A stretch of DNA of 64,000 nucleotides, from NCBI RefSeq assembly GCF_020882245.1, contig NC_083600.1:1116001-1180000 (forward strand). The letters are read 5' to 3'. The DNA comes from Rhopalosiphum padi (Eukaryota > Arthropoda > Insecta > Hemiptera > Aphididae). Positions 48,890 to 63,869 of this stretch are shown here, piece after piece. The notes beneath the pieces were generated by a model. The model was not told where the DNA came from, did no database searches, and was given only the letters and a program-made list of their open reading frames with translations. The position numbers and the translations under genes are program-made. The first letter of the stretch is position 1. Every line of letters begins with the position of its first letter.

Positions 48890-49748
48890 AACCTAACCAC
48901 TACACTATAGCAATAATATAAATATAACGTTTCGTTATTATGAGTGGCGGCGCAAGTCACTCTTCCCTACTCGCGAACAGGATGACGTTACGCCGCAACC
49001 GCCGCCACCGCCGAGACACGCGGAGACCGAAACAAACGAACACGCGTTCGCCACCGGGTCGTGTTACACGCACGGCATCAGTCGCGGACCGCTTACCGTT
49101 CAAGATAGTGGCGGCGCTCGCCAACGATTGGGATTGTGTCCGCTCAAGTGCGCGGCGATTGCGTACATAACAGCTCTGCAGTGTTATTCGTATCCGATTG
49201 ATGCAGTTCAACTGCAATAAATATTATTATTATAAATAATTATTGTATACAGTTTTCGTTTTGCCAACCAAGCAACACTCGTGACAATAATAAAATTACA
49301 ACGATACATATTATAATATATTAATGTACCACTTTAATCGCGCCCTGCCAGTATCGCGATATACATGCGTATTATGTTTATCCTAAACGCGTAAATACTG
49401 ACGTCGTTTTTTTTTTGTCCATCATCACAGGCTCTGCACTACCGTCGTCGGTGACGCATCGTTATTGTTATTATATTGTTATATCCGCGACATGTATTCA
49501 TTGCGAGTATTGTCATAGATTTGTCGACGGCGACAGAAATAAATAACATTACAAAACGAAAATAAACAACAATTATATAGACATCAACAGGTGTATCAAC
49601 TCGGTATCCTGCGTTAAAAACGCCTGTCGTCAACGACGCCACCGCAGCTTTCAACGAAAAAACAATAAATTATTCCTAGCCAAACGGCGTTCACGTGTGT
49701 ACACGAACTGACATAATCATAAGCGCACTGCCGTCTGCCACTACTGCA
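48890..49748 (+). promoter_or_regulatory. CpG-rich island, candidate promoter and first exon
   Basis: About 860 bp of much higher G+C and CpG, the strongest such island outside MCT exon 1. A plausible plus-strand donor ACTGCAG|GTAATT lies at 49748/49749. Open frames on both strands (48940-49170 plus, 48957-49217 and 49439-49654 minus) overlap each other and show arginine-rich, composition-driven protein with no known domain, so none is called as a gene. The best reading is the promoter and 5' UTR exon of a gene whose coding exons lie beyond 64 kb. The strand is uncertain. Confidence 0.4.
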
Positions 49749-50070
49749 GGTAATTAACACAATTATAACACTATATTATACTACTATAAATGTGATATTT
49801 TTAAAAGTCATCTAAATCTATAATATATACAGAGTATAAATATTTTCAGATTTATAATAAGTCTTCTAACGATATAAACATAATTTTGTTTAAATAGTAA
49901 AATATTTAAATAAATAATAATTGTTTATGTAATAATTATATTCTCACATTATAAAAAATGGTTATTTATGATAAAAAAGAACGCCTCACATAATAGTTGC
50001 TATTTACAATAATATATTATAATAAATATTAAATATGTATAACGGTGACCAACAATGCGTTTATATTCTA

Positions 50071-50879
50071 GTGTGATTTACCAAGTATGATCACTATATT
50101 TTTCCTTAACTATTGCATTTATTAAAATTTTGATTTTTGTTTTTTTGAAGTACTTTTAAATATTTAAAACATTTATTTATGCAATATAATTGTAATCATT
50201 TTTAATAATCCTTTTATAATGAATAATAATATAATACCAATATATAATATTAAATATTTTCAATTGCAGTTTTAAAACTAAAAACGTTTATTTATTTATA
50301 AAAAAACAAAACATTATTTTAGAATTATACTATATAAAAAATTAAATAAAATACATTATAATTGAATAAATTAAATTTTTTTTTAGAACATTTTTTAATG
50401 AGAAATTGAGATACCTAAAGTTGTATAGGATTATGGAATGTGATGATTTAAAAATAAAAGTTATTTATATCAATATTATATTAAAATTTTATAATTTATA
50501 AAAAATATAGAGTACCTATAATAAATATGACTAAAATACCTATTATATTTATTTTATATTTGATGTACAATATTGTTATGAATGATTATTATTTTTAATA
50601 TATAAAATTAAATTACATACTCAGAAACTACTAGTTTGTATTTCGATGCATCAATATTTTTAATAAAATCATATGCTTAATAAAATTTAGTAAAAAAAAA
50701 GTGGTTTACATTTAAGAAAATAAAGTTTGTATTGTCTTGGGATATTTTTGGTATGGTATAAACATTTTAAGTATTTAAAAATATTTCTTTAAATAAACTA
50801 AAAATAATAAAAATCAGAATTTTAATGAATACAGTATAAAAAGAAAATTGGATGGGTGACTAAATTTGGTAAATTACAC
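50071..50879. mobile_element. Longer member of the TA-flanked MITE family
   Basis: The left end GTGTGATTTACCAAGTATGA and the right end, on the minus strand, GTGTAATTTACCAAATTTAG are inverted over about 70 bp (for example ATTAAAATTTTGATTTTTG against AAAATCAGAATTTTAAT). TA abuts both ends (50069-50070 and 50880-50881). The interior of about 650 bp is A+T-rich without a transposase. Confidence 0.6.
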
Positions 50880-53800
50880 TATAATACAAACATTTTGCAG
50901 GTCGTTATACATATTTATTAAAATGTATTATTGTAATTAATATTGTGTGAAGAGTTATTTTTTATCTTAATCCTAAGATGCATTTAGTTTATCGCTAAAT
51001 GTCGGTGTTGGAACAGTACAGAGGTGCGATTGGTAAACTTACTGTTGTCTGTTTTTTCTCTTCATTATCTTATCACGCTGTTAAAAAAAAAAAAACAAAA
51101 AAAAATGTATGTAGGTATAATGTGTACCTATTATATTATATTGTACCGTTTTACTAAAAGTATGACGAATTTGTGCAGTTGCGTTTATTTGTACCCTAAG
51201 TATAATATTATATTTACTCTGTGAGATAAATATTTCAATTTGTTTTTAAAACCTAATCATTTGAAAAAGTAATAACATAATCTTATTGATATACGATATA
51301 ATAAAGCAATCATAATATTTATAAGGAAATATTACGAGTAATTAATATTATTATTTTCAATTATTGTAGAAATGTAGACGATTATTTCTTATATATTATA
51401 AGTTATAATGTACCTATTTCGTTTATTATGTTTAGGTAGGTCGTCGGTGTAATGTTCTATAGTACCTACTGTATGTTTTAAATATTTTATTATAAATTGT
51501 AAATTCATTTTTCCATCGCACGTACTAGTTCAGTAGGCCCATCATCATCTTGAGAAATAAATAATTAAATTAATGTTTATGATTTGTTAGGTTGGTAGAT
51601 ATTAGATCTAATATTAGTAAGATAATTTAACCAACAATAATTTTACAAATTTAATATCAATAACAATAAAAATAATTCAATGTACAATTTATCACACATG
51701 TTTTACTAATTTTGATAAAATTGTTTAAATAATAGAAATTAACCCAATATTTTTGTAAATTCCGTTTGTGTGACGTACTGAAGTGTCTGAAGTATCATGT
51801 ACATACTTATTTCTTAAATATAGTTATCCTACAACTGTATGGATAAGGCTTTTGAACATTTTTTGTACATACAGGCAACATATTTTAAATATACAAAATG
51901 TAGATTGTTATGCATTTTTAATTGGTAGTCAACGGTACTGGTATATTTTAATTTCATTTTTTTCTTCATAATGACAATAGATTTTTTTGGTATGATTCTA
52001 ATTAAAATAATGGTGTTGTTGGTGAGAATAATACTGCCTTACTTTTTTAGACAATATAATATAATGTTTGAAACCACGAAGAATAGTACAAGATTTTTAA
52101 TGAATTTTTAATTTTATTAATAAATTGTTGGTTGAGTTTAAAATATTACATACATTTAGGATATCGTATACCAATATTTATATTAAATTTATTTAAGCCT
52201 GTATAAATATTTACATTTCATATATTTAATTTAACGTTTCTTGTTTGAACAACATTTGATGGACACAACTTCACGTTTGGCTAATCTTTGTTAATCCTAA
52301 ATCCTAATACTATTATTTTATATTATATTTTATAACTAACCACAGATATTGATAACATTTTATTTTAGTCAAAATTCGTATTGGATTTAAATAAATTTAT
52401 TACAATTTATTTTATCAAATTGTACAAAGTACCTATTTGGCTACTTATACATGAATTTATATTTCATTCAACATTTAAAGCAATGGTTTCAAATATTTAA
52501 AATCGTAGTATTGATATTGTGTTATATTATAAAAATATTTTATTATAAATAATAATAATATAACTTCGATATTAATTTTCACATTTGTTTTTCTTTGACT
52601 TTTCATTTTTATAAATAAATGTATAAACATAAATGTATATTAGACGAATCTAAAAACTGACCTTCTGGGATCTAACTGTTTCTTGATTGAATTAAGTTCT
52701 ATGTAAAGTTTAAATTAAAAAAACAAATTTTTACTATTATGGTTATTAATTTAAATACAAAATGATCTTATTATTTTGAAAATAATATGAGTTGTCGTAC
52801 TACAATATTTTATGGTGATAATACAATTAAACACAATGAGTAATAATTGATCAAAAATATATTTTATACTGTAGGTAATAAAAATTCTCTTCGAGAGCTT
52901 AAAATCAAATAGGTAAATTGAATAAGTACCTACTTATTTTGTTTATTATTAATTCAAGTGCATAATATTTATTAGTTATTTTGTTGTTTTTGTCCAATCA
53001 AGTTTTCTGTGACATTTTTTACAAATAAAACTATGGTTAAAGATTTATATGGTTTGGTCATAATTCATTTTAGATATATTTTAACATATAAGTTTATAAT
53101 GATTATTTGCATATATTGAAATAAGAAAAAAAACACTCAACATTTACGCAAAAACTAACTGTAAATGGATTATAATATATGATTTCATACGAGATACACT
53201 CTACAGTCATGTATTTTTTTAACCTAACCTTACAGTATTGAACTATAATGTATGAAATTTATTTAAAAAGTAATGGGTATTATAATTATTTATTTGTATA
53301 TTTTATAATTTATTGTCTAATAATTTTTAAATTTTATAATTTTATTATAACAAGATACATTGATATTATTTTAGAATAGATATAATATTTTAGATAAACT
53401 AAATATTGGTTTAACGTAACTTGGTAAGTATTAATATGGAATATTTTTTCACTAGGCTGATTGATATCTAATAAGAATATTAAATTGATGTATAGCTTAT
53501 AATAATTAAGATATTTTTAATGTTGTATTATTACTTATGTAATAACTTTTAAATATTTATATGCTTTTTTCATAATTAAATAATGATTATAACGTATTGA
53601 TAAATAAAACAGTCAGTCCTTTTTAAATATTAGAAAAAAATGTGTGTATAAATAATTTAGGTAAAAATTCACAAATGCTTAAATCATTATAAATAATGTC
53701 ATTAAACTATGTACCCTACACTATATTTTTGCCATTTGCTTATCTTTGGGTAATATTATAATAATTAAAAATTTATATATTGGTAATAATAAATAAATTA

Positions 53801-56800
53801 AAAATTAATATGTAAACAATTTGTCATAAAAATAAAATAAAAATAAAATATTATATTTTAAATATATTTATTACTTATCTTATATTAAGAAGATAATAAT
53901 TCAAGGAATAATTATCAACCTAATTCGAATAAAACATTTTAGGTAGATACTTTTTAAAACCATTGCTCACTAATTTGAGATATTTGATTTATAGGTGTTA
54001 TATGATATTTCCTAGAAGCAAACATTATAAAATTAATAGATCCAGGATTCTTCTATAAGTTCAAAATTCTAAAGTAAATTTCGTACAAAATATGGAATGG
54101 TAACAAATTATATACCTACTGTGCAGTGTGCATAACGTTTGCTTTACATGGTACATTGGACATACTCATAAAGTCATAAACAATAAATAAGACTACTTTG
54201 AAAACGTTTTATCATAAATTATAATAGGTACTAATATAATATAATAGGCAAATTAAAATCAAGGTTAAATTAAAAAAAATCCAATGAACAGTATAACAAT
54301 AGTATGTAATTATAAATAAAATATAGATTAGGTTGTCCTAGGTATGAGTAAAATATATAATTCATAAATATACTTCATAGTACTTAGGTACTGTCTTATT
54401 TTATCTTACTAAGTAACTTTAGCTTCTTATTTAAGACGAGGTCGTCTACACATGATCTAGTTAGTTAATATATGGATTTTAAGTGTATTGTACTTATACT
54501 ATTATTTAAAATTTGACATAACTAAAAGTATTTAAAATATTTAATTATGTAACTAATATCCATGCATGTAGTTTTAGTTTAGTCTTAATCTAGAAAAGTT
54601 GTTTTCAAATAAGTGATATAAATATAAAAGAAATTTGAACAATACTGTCTTTAGAAAATAAAATCATAACAAAATCAAAATGACATCGTCGGAAATGTAG
54701 TTCTGTAAGTACATTATATTGTTTTTGTTGTATAATGTTCTGACCAGCTCTAATTCGCATCCACGGGAGAATGGAAATAATAACAAATAACACAACCCGT
54801 TGTCATTATCTGTATACCACGATTATTATTATGATGTTCTATTCATTATAGGTAATACGTAATCTACTGAAATATGTTATATACTATGTACAAGAAGAGG
54901 ATACATTAAAACAGTCAACAATAGACATATCGTCGGTAAAACTTCACGCGCACTTTGATATCTGTCATTTGAAAATATATAAAACAACAACACAATTAAC
55001 TTTGCTTTAAAATCTGCGTCCAGTAAGCGTGTGATGATTTATGTTCAATTTTGGTAGAAATCCAAATTCACATTATAACATTTAGGTGTAAGGCCACCTC
55101 TGCCACGTATAGTGAGAGAACTACAAGCGTAGAGAAAAAAAAAGCAGAAACAAACAACAAAATTGTTATTTTCGTTGTGGAATTCAGACATGTCAGTGTA
55201 TACAATAACACTATTAGGACAATGTCGATTATATTTTCGTGGGCCGTGAAGTCCACTACAAATTACAATTGACAAAAAAAAAGGAAAAAAAATGAAAAAG
55301 AAAAATCGTTGTGTAATCATCATAGTGCATCAGTCATCAGACACAATGTATAGCAATGTTGAAAATGTGGTTTTTTACTCGTATATTGCAGATAACGGTC
55401 TAAATGTTAATTGATTTTACGTTACTTAAATATTATTATAAATTTATAACTTCGCATTGTACGATTGCCTACTCAGACGCGTTTGACGTGTGCGAGGACC
55501 CTTTTCTGTTAACAGTCTATTATCGTCGCAGATTTCTGTCATTGAAGCGACGGAGAAAGTAGGACGGATCTTGTGTATAGTAGTTGTTTGGAGAATAACG
55601 TGTTGAAAATTGGAAAATAATTCGCTCCGAAAACATCAATTAAAAATGAGAGTTTCAAATGTGTACCGTATTAAAAACGGCGTATAAAAAACGTTTGACA
55701 AAAATTATTGTGCCACAAGAATAATGAGACAACTAATACTACCTATATAATATATATTATATAAACTAAAATAAAATGATACTGTGCAGATATTATTTAT
55801 TATTATTAAAGGCGTATATATAATGTACATAATATTACTATATGTTATTATAATATATTTGTATACGCATTTAAACATCACGCACGTATATCTATAAACT
55901 ACACAAAAATACAGTTAAATAACATCTTGATAGTTTTTTTTCTTTTTAATATTTGAATACGTTTAAAAAGTTTCAATAAATTTTTACGATCGCTAACGTA
56001 AATATATGTATGATTATTGGTTAACGCAACCTCAACATGAAAATACGGGTTAGATGACCACGAGTAAAAAAAAAAAATACATACGTAATTATGTTAATAT
56101 TGAAGTGGCGGTCGGTATAATATAGAGACAGTACGATTTCATGTCCATCGATTTATTTAATTGGCATGATATAACAATGCAAACTATTTTAAATAGTACA
56201 TAATATTACAGCACGTCATCAGCGATTTAATGCAATTCAACTCAAAAATATGAATATATTATATATTTGCACTGAAATGTCGAACGGGTGTTTATAAAAA
56301 TATAAGTAGGAAATACGTATTTAAATTTCTGACGAAACTCATTCATAAATGTGAAGTTGTTCATATCGCAACAATATCTATTATTCATATTATGTAAGAA
56401 TAATATTTTGATCGTCGATAATGAATAAAAAAAAAAAACTAATAAATGCGATAACTTGAATTGTATGACTTGTGTTAAGCCGGATGTTAGTATTTAGCAT
56501 ATTATCTATTATATTTTTGGTTAGTTGAGGCGGCATATGGAATAATCAGAAATGATTTTACAAATGCATGAATCAATATTTAAAATGCTATACAGTGCAT
56601 TTATATTTAAATATATTACATGGTTGAATACTATGCATTTAATATTGCTAATATTTTACATTTTTTAGCTATTTAACAATTCTTTAAATTTTCTAAAGAT
56701 AGTCAACATTTAGTCTATTCAGAAAGTATTAATGTGCTGAATAACACAGGGAGAGGAAGAGGGTTTAAAATCGATACCTAAAGATTTCATTTATTTTACA

Positions 56801-57160
56801 TAGGGTTTTCATATCGGTTGCTATTTGGCATGATATGAAAAATAATAATAAAGCACACTTTAATTTAGATAATATATGATACCATATTACCCTTAAGACA
56901 TGAAGAAACTAAATGTGTTCAATATTCGATATGATAATAATAAATATGAATATGTTAATATGTTTCATAACCATTAAGAACACCAAACCTTCAAGATAAA
57001 TACAGGAGAATGTGTTAATTTTAACATTTGAATTACGAATGACGAGTGTTTTAATTAGGGAACTTACAAATCAAAATTTTAGAAATATCATTATTACCTC
57101 AGATTGACTTGAGTTGGCGTAATGAATTATCTAGGTAGATACTACATAATATATTTGTTT

Positions 57161-57180
57161 ACACACACACACACACACAC
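57161..57180 (+). repeat. (AC)n microsatellite
   Basis: Ten AC repeats followed by ATATACATAC. Confidence 0.9.
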
Positions 57181-58584
57181 ATATACATACATTATTATAA
57201 TTGAACTATAATAGATAAATTGTTCAATTATAGGCCATGTCTGTTACTTATTCATCGAATAACGTAAAAATAAAATGAAAAGTTTAAGAAAAACGATTAT
57301 TTTATAATAATTGTAACAAGCTGCAAATTAAGTTTAAAAAAAAGCTCATTTAAAATTTAATAGTATACTATAAAACTAATCAATTGAATATGAAAAAATA
57401 ACGATTGACTATTTGTCCTCTCCAAAAATAAATAAATATATATTTAACAATATACCTATGATTTGTATATATTTATCCAGCGAAGTTATGTTTTTACAAA
57501 GTTTCATGAACAATTTATTATAAATAAAAGCCTGGCAGGATAGTGAATTGTATACGTTTGTAACATCAATGTATATTTTAATTAATTCTTGTTTTAACTT
57601 ATACGTGGGCTCATATATATTAATTTCTAATAAAAAAAGTTTATTGACTTAAAAAAAAAATGAAGTGTTTATATATATTTTTGGTATATTTTTAGCTACA
57701 AGTGCTACAATAATAATTGCATAATAATGATTTATGCTTGATAATTCTCTAATATTTATAAATATACGAAGTCTTTAGTTCATAAATATTTTAATTTATA
57801 ATGATTTTTCGTGTCTAATATATTAAATATTGTGTTGTACCTAAGACTTATATATAAAATACAATGATGAGATGGAAAATATGTAGGATAATTATTAATT
57901 ATTATAATAATAGTGTATAGGTATCATATGAATCATTATTTATTTTAAGAATTTTAATTGAAATTGTATTAAATATTTTTTCATTTTAATAGATATTGTA
58001 TGATTATCCTTTGTTTAACTTCATGACTTGTAGAAAAATATATAATATTAATACCGTTATAAATTATCATAAACAAATAATTATTATGGTAGATTTTTTG
58101 TGAAAAATTTTTTTTAGTGAAATAATATCTCAAGTGTCATTTTGTTGTAATACACAATATTTCTCTTTGAATATAATTTTTATGAGAAAATTAACATGAC
58201 GGTTTTGAATGAAATTTAAAAACCAGTAGAGATAAAACTTTAAAATGGGCAATAAATTAAATACCTGGGAAAAACTTTGTTTAGCACATTATCCCAATGG
58301 GATTAGGTACATGTTTAGTTATTTTCAAAATTAGATTTTTGAATAAATTGTAATTAGTACATATGCGAGTTTTAATAATGTAATAAATGGATCTGTTAAC
58401 ATTTAAACAATTTTCAACTACATTTTTATTTATTGCATTAAAGTTATTAAACAAAAAAAATATACCATTATTTGTATATGGTAAGTACATAATTATACAT
58501 ACGATATCGTATTTGATATATATTGTTAATTTTAATTGAATCTAAATTTTAAAGCTACTCTTAGTAGTTATAGCCTAATTATAA

Positions 58585-58615
58585 ATTATTATTATTATTA
58601 TTATTATTATATTAT
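58585..58615 (+). repeat. (ATT)n microsatellite
   Basis: About ten ATT/TAT triplets. Confidence 0.85.
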
Positions 58616-61600
58616 ATTTAAATTTTATCTAATGAAACTGTTCACTTAAAATTTGTAAAATATAAGTTATAACTAAATTTTATAGAAAACCTATAAGGCT
58701 ATAATAACTTTTTTTCGCTTACTACTATTATTAAGAATATAATATATAAAATACATATTAAATCATCAATTTTACTAGCGTTATACTTTTTTTTTTTATA
58801 AATCCAATGAACTTCGGTAAGCACATTACGATTTTTGAATAAACTCTATTTGACAAATAGATTAATTATTGGTTATTGGTATTTTATGGACTTTTTTTAT
58901 TTGCCACTTTTTATTTAATAAATGATAAATAATATATTGTAATGATTAATAATATCAGATAATATTATAATTATAATAAAATGTCATGTAGATATTAATT
59001 TTTAATGTATATACCAAATAAGTGAAAGTAATTCAAAACAATTTAATAGAAACATTGAAATTAGAATACTGTTTATATCTTATTTTTAAATAATTAATAG
59101 TTAGGTAATTAAAAAAAGTTTGAGATTGAAACGTAGCTTAATATTATTTTATTTTTATACATAAGGTACGTTGAATAGTGTCTACATAAATAATTGATTA
59201 AATTGTAGTAAAAAATTAGTTATTTATTTATTTAAAATATTTAATGGACTTTTATGTCATTCAAGTAAATGGCGTTGAAACTATAAATAAAACATTTTAT
59301 ACTACAATTATTACGTATTAAATAATTTACGGAATGTAGTTATGAATAAAGTAAAATATAGTTTGTGATTAATACTAAACAACATGTGTGAAGTGTCCTA
59401 TAATATGTTAAGTAAATATGGGTGAAAAATAAAATTTTTTAAAGTATTATTATTACTTATGCGAAATTGAGTGGGAAACAGGCTTTTCATTAATGAGTGC
59501 TTATCAAAAATGTCAATAAATGTATTACTATATTTTGTATTTTAAATGACTTATTAAACATTGTAAATGAATATGCAGAATATATCTATATATATTATAA
59601 AATAGATCGCAATAATTTTTTAATATTAGTGCACTCATTGAATTCCGCTATTTTACGAATCACCGGTTGATTAATTTCCGATGTTCCGAGACGCCACCCC
59701 GATATTTTATGTACATTCGCGGTATCAGGTAGGTAATATTCGTCGCTACACTGTATAGTATAAGCATAGTACGAGATGAATACTAAACCCGATGACAGGA
59801 TGGATGATGATTGGGTATAATTGGAGAGGGGGAACTTACGGGGGATTCTTAAAATATTTTTTAAAACCATCTAGGTTAGGTTATATTGGTATTAGGTATC
59901 CCCTAAGAAAATTCCCGTTAGTCGAGCGTTATTATTTTATAGCTTGTACAGTTGTAATATTGTTTATTATTTCTTAGTTATTTGTTTATTGGATTCTATT
60001 TTGATATATTTTTTGAGTAAATTGTAAGTATCTTTGGTCTAATCCTTATTCTTAACACGGAATGAAAAAATTGTATTAAAAAAAAAAATGAACATTTGAT
60101 CTTTTGCTGTTATAGGATAACCTAAGAATTTATTATGAATTTATTAAAATTTGTTTAAAAAGAATTTAAGCTTCCCTTTTAAAATTCAACGTAATCTCCG
60201 CATGTATGACTTTTTTGCATTCCATTAAATATATTCACTTCGGGACTATTAAACATGGGTCATGTTATCATTGGCATAAAATAATAATAATACATTATAG
60301 ACCTGCCCGGTTTCTTTTAATATTGTACAACAATAAATTATAATGAGCTATAGTATAGGTAAGTATCGTATGAACTCTAAACGATTGCGATACTATTGAT
60401 TAAAGCCATTTGATTAATTCTTATTATTATCATTATTCAATGTCAGACTTATCATTATATAGTGTATAAATTTAACATTATATTATAAATCGAAAATCAT
60501 CCGCTTTGCTACGAACCGTCAATATAAGTAATATTATAATGTCCCGTAAAGTTGTTAAATCCATAGACCGTTTATTATTATTTTATAAGGTGCACTGTGG
60601 TTAAACCGAATCATGTTTACTTGTTGCCCGGGAACGTGCACATTATAATATATAATATGTCTATAATAGAATAATACTATTATACATTACCATATAATAC
60701 TATAACCACTGCATGTGTTTTATATGTATCGTAACAATGCGACGTGCATATAATATAATATAATAGATCAAAATAATATAGTCTACAATTTACTGTATAG
60801 AGGTATTTTTCCTCGTCGATTATTCCACGCTTTTACTCGAATCGAAACGTGGCGGTTCCTATTTCATATATTCTACAGGATGGTCTGAGCTTCTGTGGCG
60901 TTTTCCAGTTTCCACGCACGTTATCTATACCTATGATCTATATCGCCGAGAACGTTACAATCCACCCTGTATATGCATATTTATTTTTTTGTTACCATTT
61001 ACCTATACGCAGGATTACATCTGAAAACCGACCGAGAGTAATCGATTTGTCACGGCGAACCGGTCGAAATACAATTGGCTCATCTGCCCAACAGCCAATA
61101 TTGACCACATTTTTATCGTATTTTTTTTTCTTCTCATTGAAACTCAAAAATATTTAACCTTATTGAAATTCTATATGTTTAGTCATGATTAAAATTCACC
61201 GGAAATAAAAACAACAATTGATTGATTACAATTATGTGATTTAAAATAAAATATCAAAAATTAAGAAAATATAGTGGTGTGATTTACATCTCAGTATCCT
61301 GAGAGTAGGAATGTGGGTTCTTAAAAATATGTTTAAGATATACTCAGCAATGTATTCTATATTTCTATCATTCAAAAAAAATTGCATGACGATTGGATAA
61401 GTAATTTCAGAGATCATTCGTCACAAAGACTTTTCATTATTAGTTAAATGAAGTGTAATATGATTAATAATAATAACTTTTAGTATACATTGTATTCTTT
61501 TTTTCTTTAGTTTAAGTATGGTGTTATATTTTCTTATATTTTCATACAGCTAGAGAAAATTGTATTTATTATTATTTTAGCATGATGTAAAACTAGTAAA

Positions 61601-62970
61601 AAATAATACTCTCTATCACATAAATACAATTTATTGAAGTATCAACAAAATATTGTATTTGTATAGAGAAATATAATGTATCAATATTTTCTTCTTTAGT
61701 TAAGAAATATTCCATTAATTATTACATTGATATTTAAAAAAGTATAATAAAATTACTTTATAAATTAGAAGGTATATAACATTGGTTATAGGTACATTAT
61801 TATTTAGTTACGTTAATGTTATTGACTAGATAAAAGTTCTTAAGATAAATAAAAATATATAAACATGTGAATTGTATAATTAGCTATGTACAAATAAATA
61901 TTTTCTTGCAAATTTGTTTTAAATTTTAAACAAATTTTATTTTTTGTTATTGATTAGTATAGGTTGTTATACATAATTATTTTTTAACATGATTTTCAAA
62001 TGAAATATTAGTATAGTTTATAATTTTTTGCGTAGGTATACAATATACATGCTATGAATAGAGAAGAAGAGACAAGAATGTTATCTTATAATTATAATAC
62101 GTCATTATATAATAAGTACTTAGATAATTTTATTTTTATTAATTATTAATGAGTGATAGAAGATTAATTTAATGCAATAGTAGACAAATAATATAAATCG
62201 TATCGTAATGATACACGATTTGAGCATATTATAGCTAGCATATTATTATATCTAACCATTCAAGTGTATTGTTATTTTATAGTTTATTCAAATTTACAGA
62301 GAAACACATTTAAAATAAAAGAATTAAATTTCTTTTAATATTATTTTTTTATGCTTGGTTTAATTATTATTTATAATGATTGTAAGTATCATGTTCAGTG
62401 ATCTTAGTAGGTTTTTATTAATATTAAAATTCTAAAAAATATCATGAAATAATTAAATTATGTAAAAAAAAAAAAACTTAACTACACTTCTATACAAAAA
62501 ATATTGATATGAGGTGAATAGTATATAATATTATAGAAGAAGAAGCCTTTCGATAAAAAATAATCTTCAGTTTCTATACAAGTTATAGGTAATTATAATT
62601 AGATTGTCGTACATCCGTTTACGCCACTTTCCCGTCATAACCATTTCAATTGAAGCATAATACGTAAAATAAAAAATAAAATATCTGCGATGTTAGAGGT
62701 GACGGTACTTATATTTTATTCACGCTAGAAAATAACCACCAAAGTGAAACAATAACCTAACGTTAAAGTTATTGTCTGATCAATTACATTATATACATAG
62801 TTAAGTAATTTTTTGATTGTTATAATAGGTATAATGGTTACTATAATATCACTACGGATGTCTTCATAGAAATCATAATATTAATTTACGGAAAATCGAA
62901 TTGTACCTTTCGTCGTTAATATTCTACCAGTAGCACAACCAGGATTTTTTTACCGGTTTTGAGGGAGAGG

Positions 62971-62993
62971 GTGGTGGTGGTGGTGGTGGTGGT
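62971..62993 (+). repeat. (GGT)n microsatellite
   Basis: A run of about eight GGT/GTG triplets preceded by GAGGGAGAGG, unusual in this A+T-rich setting. No reading frame across it is supported. Confidence 0.85.
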
Positions 62994-63869
62994 GAGTCTC
63001 TAATCGAGAAATTATTTTGTGTCTCCATCACATTTTTTTAACATACATTAATATAAAATGGTAATAGATTGGTAACATAAAAACAATTAAAAATATAATT
63101 TTTTTATTAATAAAGTTTTACTTTATGTATAGTAAGGTGATACCTATCCGAATTTTGCTCCACTATTATATATTTTAGTAAATACTATATTAATATCCTA
63201 CGTGGAAATATGAATTAAATACGTATAATAATTAATAAGTACTGAACTATAATATATTACTATATTACTATATAAAACAATAACCTGTACGGCTGTACAT
63301 CATTTGAATTCATAATTTATTAATTTTTGTCCGATTGTATGTGTAATTTATTTTTGAACTTTTAAGTAGCCGGTGCCAGAATATGATATTACAATAATAC
63401 TTAACGTAAGTACATAAATTCATAGTCTAGTAGGTTACAATATTAGAAATGTTTTAATATAATTATCTGAATTAATAGAGGGAGATTATTTAAAAAAAAA
63501 TTATTTTTGTTTATATGTGATAGGAGGATTTTTCAATATTTTCATATCGCGAATACCTTATAAATCATAATGAACAAGTCCAAACGAGTAAATCCCATGA
63601 CAATATTATGATAATATAAAATACGCACACAGCAATGTTATATTACAACGGGCGTTTGAAATTACGTGTTAATACATCGTTTTACGTGTTAAACGCTTTC
63701 AATTTATTTTGTATTGTTATTATTATTATACCTACCCGACCGGATCAACGTTGCAACAAGTACGTCTCGCGTGCCGATGATCTTTGGTCGATTTCCCGCG
63801 ACCAATTATTACTATAATTATAATCATTATTATTATTATTCGCTATATTATTGTGACTACCACAGATAT

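Larger units (their letters stand above)
49749..63869. other. About 14 kb A+T-rich DNA, intron or intergenic
   Basis: No coding exon recognised. It contains the MITE at 50071 and microsatellites at 57161, 58585 and 62971. Small G+C-richer patches lie near 55.05-55.6, 59.6-59.85, 60.8-61.1 and 63.72-63.8 kb, with frames of 60-100 codons whose products I do not recognise. It may be the first intron of a gene starting at about 49 kb. Confidence 0.4.

Noticed and set aside
48880..48900. CCTAACCTAACC text, also near 13070, 43800 and 59875
   Set aside because: It resembles the insect telomere unit but only two repeats are present each time, so it is not a telomeric array.
55440..55660. Possible exon after TTTCTGTTAACAG in a G+C-richer patch
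   Set aside because: Only one frame stays open for about 30 codons, without a recognisable motif or a clear downstream donor.
59595..59870. 91-codon minus-strand ORF
   Set aside because: No family resemblance, and an overlapping plus-strand ORF of similar quality; composition alone may explain it.
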